A DNA stretch of 64,000 nt from Plasmodiophora brassicae. Lineage: Eukaryota > Endomyxa: Phytomyxea > Phytomyxea > Plasmodiophorida. The translations under genes and the position numbers were made by a program. Positions within the stretch are counted from its first letter, which is position 1. Every line of letters begins with the position of its first letter. The notes below the pieces were generated by a model that was not told the origin of the DNA, made no database searches, and saw only the letters and a program-made list of their open reading frames with translations. Location: assembly GCA_036867785.1 (NCBI GenBank), contig CP145423.1, positions 806,001-870,000 on the forward strand, given 5' to 3'. Shown here one piece after another: positions 47,301 to 64,000 of the stretch.

Positions 47301-48207
47301 GCCCTGCCCGCCAGCGCGTACCGCGACGTTGTCGAGCAGCGCGCTAGCCGGAACATCCTGGCAGAGGCGCAGGCGGGGCAACTCGGATCGCTGGCCGATG
47401 TCAAACCGCGAACCCCGTCTCGTACGATCAGCGCGGCGTCTGTGCCGCGCTCGTCGTCGTCGCCTGCCAGGTCGCCCCAGCCCGCACGTTCGCTATCGCC
47501 ACTCCGCGCCGCCAGCCCTGTCCTGACGGCGCCAAAGTCCCGGTAGGGTCCGGATTGGAACCATTCGTCGTTCGAACCCGGTCCTGAACCCGCCGCAGAT
47601 CTCACTCGCCGGTCCGGTCGCCGTCCCCGTCATCACATATCCGCGACATGGCGTCTCCACCGGCCGTGTCCGTCCCCAGCACGGTACCGATCGTCCGCTA
47701 GCGCGCGTTCGCGGCGACCTTCTGAACGGTCCTTCCTCTGCAGGCGTCTGGCAGTCCAAAGTTGACGCCCGCTGCTCGGTTCAGCCCCGGGTCGTCTGCG
47801 TTCAGCCCGGGACGTCCGCTGCCGCCCACTGACCTAGACGCGTACCCTGGCTTCAACGGCCATGCCGCCTCGCCAGTGCGGTCGCCCGCAATGCTGTCGT
47901 CGCAGCCGGCCGGCGTTGACGACCTGGACGAGCTGTTCGGTGGACAAGGAGGTGGGCATCTTCAGGGCGACGTCGACTGGATCGGCGGTGTGAACGGCGG
48001 TGCGTCCTGGTATCATATTGGTGTGTGGCGCCCAGGCGCTGACCGTCCGGCCCGACAGGATCTGCCACAGGTGGTAGCGCCGCCCTGGACGACGACCAGT
48101 TCAGCGAATTCCTCGAACCGGGCCCGCAGCACCCGGCGTCGCGCGGGGCCGACCCGCACCGTCCCGCCGCCAGCAACGACGACTTTGGCGACCTGGACGA
48201 CTTCTAG
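44342..48207 (+). CDS. COPB2: Coatomer subunit beta-prime
   Basis: The start codon alone forms the first coding exon (44342-44344). After a 68-bp intron the sequence continues [20 protein letters not shown], as in other beta-prime subunits (MPLRL.IKR.L.ARS.RVK). Two WD40 propellers follow: [98 protein letters not shown], then [20 protein letters not shown]. The alpha-solenoid comes next ([45 protein letters not shown]). A long Ser/Pro-rich linker leads to an acidic C-terminus ending [11 protein letters not shown] at 48207. The protein is part of COPI, which coats retrograde Golgi-to-ER vesicles and binds KKXX tails. Ten or more introns; a few junctions near the C-terminal linker are not fixed. 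It converges on SMC3 with a 229-bp gap. Confidence 0.92.
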
Positions 48208-48436
48208 CATCACGGGCAGGCCTCGCTTATGTACACCTTCAATGTATCTCGGCCGTCCATGTGCTGGCGCAGGACGCCGATGTCACCGAGGACGACACAT
48301 GCGGTACCGTGTCGGCCTTCGTCGTCGTCTCGGGCAATCAGCGCAGCGCAGCAGGACGAACGGGAACGCGCGCGTGTATTGGGAATAGCGTTCACGAACG
48401 ATCGGGCCGATACAATAGCTTGCTGGGGCGGCGGTG

Positions 48437-53294
<4,858 letters not shown>

Positions 53295-54692
53295 CCTGCG
53301 GAGCCCCGGCGCCCGTGACGAGCGCCCGTGACCGACCCCGGATCCCCCTCGCTCGAACCCGTTCACCAACAACTGACCGGGGGTGGGCACGGCGGAAAGT
53401 GCGGCGCGAAACGCCGAAACTGCACCCGACCCTGTCGACGGCTCGACGCAGACCATTGACCTGGACCGCCAACTGTACGTGACGACGACGACGCGCAACC
53501 AGACGTGCGCAGTGGCTGGCCCGGTTCGCAGCGGCGACGTGGCGTCCCCGGGCACACGCCGTCGTTGTCCGAGGGAACGATATATATTCCCAAGGGCCTC
53601 GGTTCGCTAGACGGGCACGTCGTTCGCATATGTACATATACATTTTATAGAGAGGGCGAGAGAGAGAGAGAGAGAGAAAGCTCCGGCGACTTGATACCGG
53701 ATGGCAACCGTTGTAGCCGAGGGTTGCCCGTCGATCGACGGCATCGATGATGACGACCAGCTCCCCAGATCCACCAGTGGCCCGATTGAAGAACCCCCGG
53801 CCCCTGCCACGTATGAGTCGATATAGGCGGTTTTATCAGAGGTCGCGGCAGTGTGCGGCGTGTGATGGTTCGGGCCCCTTCGTATTCGCTGGAACAGCTG
53901 GGTGTCAGCCTGCATGCGCCGGATCGGACACATGCAGACTGCCGCCCTGCTGGTCCAGGGAGTGCGGAGGAGCTGGCCTGCGCGGCGCCCGACTTGTCAG
54001 CTGGTGAGGAGTGGTGTGGCTCAACGGCTTTGTCGTGCCCGTTATCCTGTCGATGCGGTCATGGCGATCGATTTGGAAAATGCCGACCCGACCCGAAAAA
54101 GGGGGAGCCATGCGCACAATGCTCGGGTGGCGACTGCTGACTGGTGAATGGTGATCCAACGCCACTGCAATGTTTTCGGGCCCCAATTGACTGTGGTGTC
54201 CAATTATTATTGGTCACTGACGGGGTTTGGACGCTGACCTCGGACCCCAGCCCCAGTCGCCGTTTAGTGTACGCACAGCGCTGTACGCAGAGCAGGGCCT
54301 ATCTTCAAGGGGTTGCAGAATGTTCCCGCGTACATACCTACGACGAGGGCCGTTAAACCAAAATGTTCAGTGGGGTGAGAACAACGACAGCACACAGTGA
54401 ATACGGCTATCGACCGGATGGGCGGACCCGAATCACAGTTGTCAAACGACGCATGGCTCGGTACCGACCGGTAGACGCAGGTCCTATGCTGCTGACCGGA
54501 TCACCGGGACGAACAAAACGCGGTTTCCGGTGACGGACGGGGGAGGTCCCCGGAGACCGAGCTGCAGTTCGACGGGCGGTGGACGTCGTCGTTGCCCGTT
54601 GCGTCGACGGATTCGTCGGCCGCGGCGCGACACGGGGCGCCTGTGACAGCGTGTACGCCGTGGACGTGCACGCTGCAACCCGCAGCGCATCG
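53295..54692. other. Divergent intergenic region with GA microsatellite
   Basis: 1.4 kb between the SMC3 and SERCA start codons, read outward. A (GA)n run of about 10 units lies at 53658-53677. The rest has only short frames and somewhat lower GC. Both promoters must lie here; no clear TATA box. Confidence 0.5.
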
Positions 54693-58787
<4,095 letters not shown>

Positions 58788-58930
58788 CAAGGTGCCGCCG
58801 GGACGCAGGCGCCCGCCCGGTCGCCCACAATCGCATAAACCGATGGGACATAGGATGCCAGGATCCCCCAGTGCCTGTGTACGTCTGATGCAGCCAGCGG
58901 GCGAGTTCGACAACGGATCAACGACGGTGG

Positions 58931-60543
58931 CTAGGCGGCTTCATTGAACAATATGTCATCCTTGATCACGACTGCGGCGCACACGACCATCGTCAGCAGG
59001 GGAACCGATACGAACGAACGCAGCTTACGGTCGGCTTCGATCGTATAGGACGACCCGATGGTCGAGTTCGCGACGCTGCTCTGCTCCTGGAGGCGCGACT
59101 GCTGCCCGATGACGCTGCTCTCGACGCAGCAACTGACGGAACGTTCAGCACACGGCCGCGTTGTCCCCGCATCGAGGACGCGGGATGTCGAACCTACCTG
59201 GCGGCGACGTGGGCGCCGTCGAGCAGGACGGATCTCGTGACGACCGCATTGGGGCCGACGGAGCACCCGGGCCCGATGACCGAGTCGCGAAGCACGGCGC
59301 CCTCGCCGATGTGGACGTTGGCGGCGATGAGCGACTTGGAGATTTTCGCATGGGCGTGCGCCGGGTCGTCGGCCCGGTTGCCCCGATGGACCAGGGCCCA
59401 GTGCGCCTGCGACGCGCTGCACAGGACGAGGTTGGCCCTGGCGTAGGCGGGCAGCGAGTTGATCCGCGTGCAGTAGTACTGGTCGGGCATGACGAGCGCG
59501 TAGCACCCGTTGATCGGGTCGCTGTCCGGCTCGAACATGTACGACATCGTGCGCGCCAGCTGGATGTCCGACTGGTCGCCCAGCAGGTCGTCGAACGGGA
59601 ACGGGCGCGCGAACTGCTTCTGGACCAGGTAGGGGATCAGCTCCCGGTAGACGTCAGTGATGCCTGAACGGGGGCATTGAGAAACGTGACGCACAACGCG
59701 ACCGCCGCTGTTACCCTTCTTGGCGTCGAGCACGTCGAGGACCCAGTGCGCCAGGATGGCGATGCCGGTCGTCTGGATGCGCGTCTGGACGGTCAGCGAC
59801 CCGCCTGCCTGCTGCAGGATGGACGGGCCGAGCGAGAACGTCTGGTCCGATTCGATGTCGGCGGCCAGGCGCAGGTACACGAGTCGGTCGCCGTCCATGG
59901 CGACGTAATGTCGGGTCATGTCCGCCGCCAGCGCCGTGCGCCGCTGACGTGCTGACTCGCCGTCGGGCAATTGCATCCGGTGAAGCAGGACCTGAACGAC
60001 GACGACGACGGTGAGGTTCCCCGACAGGCGGCGAGCGCACGCGCGGGATACGGACGGTGGCACCGGCGACCCGGGTTCGATGCAGGTCGGCGAGCTCCAG
60101 CAGCGGCATCGTGCAGATGATGTCGGTGTCGACCAGCAGGAAGTCGTGGTCGATGTACCCGCGAACCTTCCGTAAGGCTGCTCGGCGGCGGCCGGCAATC
60201 AGCGACTGTGGTGGTGGTGGCCCATGGCACAGGCGGCGGACGTACCCTCGGCGGACCCGATGTTGTTCGGTACGTGCTCGACGCGGATCTTCATCGGTAT
60301 GTCGTCCATGACGTGGCGCAGGGCGGCGGAGACGGCGGCGTGCGCCGACTGCGACACGACGACGATGCAGGACTCGAAGCCGGCCTGCGCGATCTGGTAC
60401 AGCGGGAAGACGACGAGCGGGACGTTGCCGAGCGGCATCGCGGGCAGCGGCACCGTCTCCGACACCGGGTGCAGGTTCGACCGGTCGTCCAGCGCCAGCA
60501 GGACGGCATCGAACTCCACGAACCGGACGGCGTCTGGATCCAT
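58931..60543 (-). CDS. EIF2B3: Translation initiation factor eIF2B subunit gamma
   Basis: From 60543: MDPDAVRFVEFDAVLLALDD, then ETVPLPAMPLGNVPLVVFPL and AGFESCIVVV, the nucleotidyltransferase-like fold of eIF2B-gamma. IDHDFLLVDTDIICTMPLLE LADLHR corresponds to the LSCDLITDV...L region. TDVYRELIPYLVQKQF matches the diagnostic SELIPYLVRKQF of the gamma subunit. The C-terminal left-handed beta-helix repeats follow (ANVHIGEGAVLRDSVIGPGC SVGPNAVV, ESSVIGQQSRLQEQSSVANS TIG), ending after a last intron with IKDDILFNEAA and TAG at 58931. With epsilon it forms the catalytic part of eIF2B, which recharges eIF2 with GTP and is the target of eIF2-alpha kinases. It converges on SERCA with a gap of about 140 bp. 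One middle junction near 60.0 kb is not settled. Confidence 0.88.
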
Positions 60544-61184
60544 CGGTGCCGGCAGCGCTGGGCCTCACGGACTCCGATGTCGCTCTCGGGCAGTCCGGCA
60601 CTGCCGCTGGCCACTGCAGTCTGCAGCTGCGTCACAGCGGCAGCTGCAAGGCAGGCGTGGCGCACATCCGGAACTGCTGCTGCTGCTGCTGCTGCTGCAC
60701 GCCGCTGCGTATTCGTAATACCGTGACGGTACCGGCATCACCAGGAGACAAACGTTGGTGGTCGAAACGTGGTGGACCAACGGTGGGCGGGAACGTACGT
60801 CGCGGTGGCGGGTCGCGACTCGTGTCGGGCGAACGTAGCGCTCGGCCGGACGCCATGGGGCACCACCACCATAACCGGGTCGACCGGCGCTCAAGTTCTA
60901 ATTCGGGAGCCGAAGTTGCGACTTGTCGGCTCTGGATCACGCGACCCATTCCAGGGTGTCGCCGTGATTCGTCCGCCTCAAGTACCGACGAGGGACAGCC
61001 CGGGGCGCTCGCCTACCATTATGAGCGCTGTGACTTTGACCGCGCTGCTCGTCGTGTCCCTCATCGTCGCGGCCATGGAGCATCAAGACCAAGCAGGCGC
61101 GACTGGCAACGACAGGCCGGCTCACCCGCAGATTGTATAAACGTGTAAAACGGTATACCGGACGACACGTATTCGAACGGGTTG
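60544..61184. other. Intergenic with CTG repeat
   Basis: A perfect (CTG)8 tract lies at 60674-60697. The remaining sequence has no convincing coding frame. It includes the eIF2B-gamma promoter and the 3' flank of the next gene. Confidence 0.5.
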
Positions 61185-62642
61185 CTAGCTGCCCTGCTTC
61201 CCAGTTGCCACGGCTGGGGCAACGATCGCGGTCCTCTTCGCCTCTGACGACGGAACGGCCATGGCCGAGTCGACCTTCCCGACACGCAGTTTGCCCAGGA
61301 CGTTGTCCATGGCGGACGGCTCCGGTCGAAACGTGGCCACCAGGGAAGATACGGCCAGCAATCCGCAAACCTGGTTGACGAAATGCGCTGCGAGGAAATG
61401 GGTCGGCGACATATCCTGGACGGCCAGCGTCACGAAATGTGACGCGATAAACATCGCACCGAGTAGCCAGCTGATGCGAAGCCGCGTGGCGAACACCCGC
61501 CGACGCCCGCTGAGAGCGGTGCTAACCCCGACGCCTATTTGACGCTGCGAAGCGAGGACCTGACGGGTGACGGCAACGCAGGCATACCCCTGGTTGACGC
61601 TAAAGATGGTGAGAGCGCCTCCAAAGAACAGGTAGCTGGCGACGACGCCCATCGGCATCACCTGTGTGTTTGCTGCTATGCCGAGGACGACAAACGTCGC
61701 GACAATGATCAAGGTGCCCGCAGCAACCGCGATCCGGTCTGCAATTAGCACGGAGGGGTCCGGTCCCAAGGCGGCCAACGACGGTGTCATTATCAATGCG
61801 ATGCCGACACGAACCATGGAGATAAGCGGGAGCTCCAGGTAGCTGGTCAGAACAAGCGCGCCAAACGGCAAGCCCTGATTGTGGAACCAGGCGATATTGG
61901 CGGCTCGCACACAGCGGACGGCCTGTCCCAGGAACACAGCAGCGAGTGTGACAATGGCGGCCCGGGGTGGCGCCCTAAGTGCCCACTTGTCATCCACCAC
62001 GAACTGTAGGATTCGGAATACAATGAAGACGATGATTGCCCCGGATGCGATGACGGTGAATGTAAAGGCGGCGATCATGGAGGGCCGGCGCAGGGCCAAG
62101 GACGCCGGGTTCGCTTCAACCGATGGCCCATCGGAAGCCATACAGATAACGTCGTTGCCTGAAACCCCGTCGAGATCATCGACGACAACAACAGCTGGTA
62201 CACTCGCCAAGGGGCTTACTTCCGGGATCCAGTATGACCAAGCGATGATCTCCAATGTTGTTCGAAGCAGGCTGGATGGGTTGGCATGGAACACTAAACC
62301 GGCGCAACCGTTGACGCGGCAGGCCCTGGTCCAGTCGGCAACGTTAACGGTGACCGTGTTCACTTCGACGACAATGATGCGATTCGATGCGTGTGGGCCG
62401 ACCGACGACAGGTGGGCGTCGGCACCGCCAAGCGCAAGGACGGCTGTCGACGAGATGTTGAACGTTGTGTTCTCGAATGCGAACCCATAGCTGGTCACGG
62501 AACGAACGTTGCCATCAAAAAACGTTTCAGTGCGCAAATGCCGTGGCGATGATGACGTCGAGCGGAACGCGGTGTGGCGAGGTCGAGCGAGAACGACAAG
62601 GGTGCTGCGGCGAGGTAGCGCGGCGCCGGGCCCGTGACCCAT
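61185..62642 (-). CDS. PA-domain seven-TM receptor-like protein, gene 2 (5' end unclear)
   Basis: An open frame ending at 61185. The outer part resembles the PA-like region of the 39.6-kb gene: RIIVVEVNTVTVNVADWTRA, VNGCAGLVFHANP, then SVPAVVVVDDLDGVSGNDVI. Seven helices follow: MIAAFTFTVIASGAIIVFIV, AAIVTLAAVFLGQAVRCVRA, ALVLTSYLELPLISMVRVGI, AVAAGTLIIVATFVVLGIAA, VVASYLFFGGALTIFSVNQG, ISWLLGAMFIASHFVTLAVQ and AAHFVNQVCGLLAVSSLVAT. The tail is short. No signal peptide precedes it; upstream of TFFDGNVRSVTSYGF the frame turns Arg/Pro/Gly-rich and random-looking. The 5' exon may be missing, displaced by the foreign-looking segment that starts near 62.5 kb, or hidden behind an intron. The start at 62642 is only the first ATG in frame. 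Confidence 0.6.
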   Translation of the reverse strand: MGHGPGAALPRRSTLVVLARPRHTAFRSTSSSPRHLRTETFFDGNVRSVTSYGFAFENTTFNISSTAVLALGGADAHLSSVGPHASNRIIVVEVNTVTVNVADWTRACRVNGCAGLVFHANPSSLLRTTLEIIAWSYWIPEVSPLASVPAVVVVDDLDGVSGNDVICMASDGPSVEANPASLALRRPSMIAAFTFTVIASGAIIVFIVFRILQFVVDDKWALRAPPRAAIVTLAAVFLGQAVRCVRAANIAWFHNQGLPFGALVLTSYLELPLISMVRVGIALIMTPSLAALGPDPSVLIADRIAVAAGTLIIVATFVVLGIAANTQVMPMGVVASYLFFGGALTIFSVNQGYACVAVTRQVLASQRQIGVGVSTALSGRRRVFATRLRISWLLGAMFIASHFVTLAVQDMSPTHFLAAHFVNQVCGLLAVSSLVATFRPEPSAMDNVLGKLRVGKVDSAMAVPSSEAKRTAIVAPAVATGKQGS

Positions 62643-63061
62643 GGGGTGCTGAAACAGTAGTGGAAGCCCCCCGTCGCTCCTTCCTGGTGTGGGAAACCGG
62701 GTTGCTCGTCGCACGCCGGGTCCATGACCCGGCCGCACCACACGGATTGGGCCGTGCCCGATCTGTCACCCCGACAGTCTGTGGCTGGAGGGGAACCCGG
62801 ACGGTCGGTGACCGGAAGGGCCCAGCCAAGGGTAGTAACCCGAGGCTTCACCTGACTTCCCGTGGTCGTCAGGTTAGGGAAAGCGTCTGTGGCGCCTACC
62901 CTGCTGGAAGGACAAACAACACACAAACAACCAAAACTACGAAAACCTCAATACCGTACTCCAATACTCCAAACTGCACCCTGAGCACTACATACGGCCC
63001 TACCTCTACCTCCCCTCATCGCACTCAACAAAACGCCATAAATACTCACACTGAAGCACCC
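62530..63061. other. Boundary and leader of the foreign-looking segment
   Basis: Between the recognisable PA-receptor coding part and the open frame at 63062, composition shifts from GC-rich to A- and C-rich (from about 62900). No gene is supported. It could be the 5' untranslated part of a mobile element that inserted into, or next to, the receptor gene. Confidence 0.35.
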
Positions 63062-64000
63062 ATGAGAAAAGGTAAACAGCGAAGTCATCATAAAAATTAC
63101 CAAAACACAGAGCACCCCTGCGCCATATATGACAATGCCCTAACAGCACACAGCCCTCCGCTAGGTGAGCCCGCTGCGGAGTCCGAGGCGCACCCTCCAA
63201 CCCCTACACTGACAGCAGGAGGCGCATACCTTGGCCGGACGATGGACCACGACCCCCGCACTGGTGACAGAATGGAAATTCTCGACACCGAACACGCTGA
63301 ACACCGCTTAGCCACAAAGCGCTCTAGGACGAACGAACCGCTGCCTATGCCTAACGAGCGAAATGTAGCCAGGCCGAAGTGGAAAGCCGCTAAAGCTGGA
63401 ACCGACGTTGCCACCCTTGAGCGCATTTGGAGCACACCTCCAACGAGCACAGATGAAGATGACTACCATGACACGGCTGCAGTCATCCCGCACACCCCGA
63501 CGAGCGCCAAAGGCCTGATAGCTATGCTCCACCAGCGGCTCCCTGGGCTGCAGCACTTCAACCTCACATCGAACATCAGCAAGGGCAAGCGCCCGAACGA
63601 ATTCCTACTACACGGGTTAAAAAAGGGTAAAAACTCAACACATACCCAGCACACCTCGACACATTTACACACCTCTGACCCCCCCATGGTGCAGGCCAAT
63701 ATCGGGCTATACAAGGAGCGGCTCAGGCGATCGGCGCCGAATGCCGCCCGGGCCAATCACACCACAGACAGATTATCATTTACAACTGCTCGGTCCACGA
63801 TATCGATGACATATTGTCGATCGGCTACCCAGGACAGCCGGTGCCCTACAACATCGCACAGACGAACTCCGGAAACCATGCAATTGCCAGCTTCGCGACT
63901 AAGGAGGAAGCGGATACAGTGGCCAAGGCCAAGAAAATCCGAGCGGGAAAGATGCAGTGGCGAATCAAACAATGCCGCTCGAACACTAGCATCGTATGTC
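63062..64000 (+). mobile_element. Candidate retroelement first open frame (partial, runs off the window)
   Basis: A frame from ATG 63062 stays open for 313 codons to the window edge. Its first part is polar and basic with little predicted structure (Lys, His, Thr, Pro rich). From about 63690 to the edge another plus-strand frame looks more protein-like (IIIYNCSVHDIDDIL, ASFATKEEADTVAKAKKI), with the spacing of an RNA-recognition-type fold such as occurs in the first protein of some non-LTR elements. GC content and codon use differ clearly from the rest of the window. No reverse transcriptase is visible because the sequence ends, so family and intactness are open. It might also be an ordinary gene with unusual composition. 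Confidence 0.35.

Overview
The window is nuclear DNA of a GC-rich unicellular eukaryote. The genes are split by very short GT-AG introns (mostly 37-70 bp), and most products are eukaryote-specific housekeeping proteins: BOP1, cyclin K/T, UBA2, IRE1, TFIIF-alpha, coatomer beta-prime, SMC3, SERCA, eIF2B-gamma and mitochondrial L19. Receptors built from CAP, REJ-like, GPS and seven-TM parts suggest a protist lineage rich in surface receptors. I cannot fix the clade from sequence alone.

Layout: 1-5.9 kb is a compact + strand block (BOP1 3' end, cyclin, UBA2, a cyclic-nucleotide-binding protein). 6-29.4 kb is an accessory region. It holds three paralogues of one architecture: CAP domain, Thr/Arg/Pro stalk, REJ-like region, GPS motif with an HLT cleavage triad, and seven membrane helices. 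Copy A is on the minus strand (5972-9838); copies B (12402-19570) and C (24559-29444) are on the plus strand. The stalk is a 15-bp minisatellite that is almost absent in A, about 1 kb in C and about 3.3 kb in B. Between B and C lie an unknown single-exon gene and three degenerate copies of a small gene family, one inverted. 29.8-37.8 kb is a minus-strand block: patatin-type triacylglycerol lipase, IRE1, TFIIF-alpha. 38.3-42.8 kb is a second accessory stretch: a C2HC zinc-finger gene, a PA-domain seven-TM receptor and a probably GPI-anchored helical protein. 43.7-60.5 kb is housekeeping again: mL19, COPB2, SMC3, SERCA, eIF2B-gamma. 61.2-64 kb carries a second PA-domain seven-TM gene, then a compositionally different segment that looks like the start of a mobile element.

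Shared themes: IRE1, SERCA, coatomer and the lipase all act at the ER or the early secretory pathway, but I see no sign that this is more than chance linkage. The five seven-TM receptors belong to two families and sit in the accessory segments. The strongest candidate for something undescribed is the CAP-stalk-REJ-GPS-7TM family with its expandable basic stalk.
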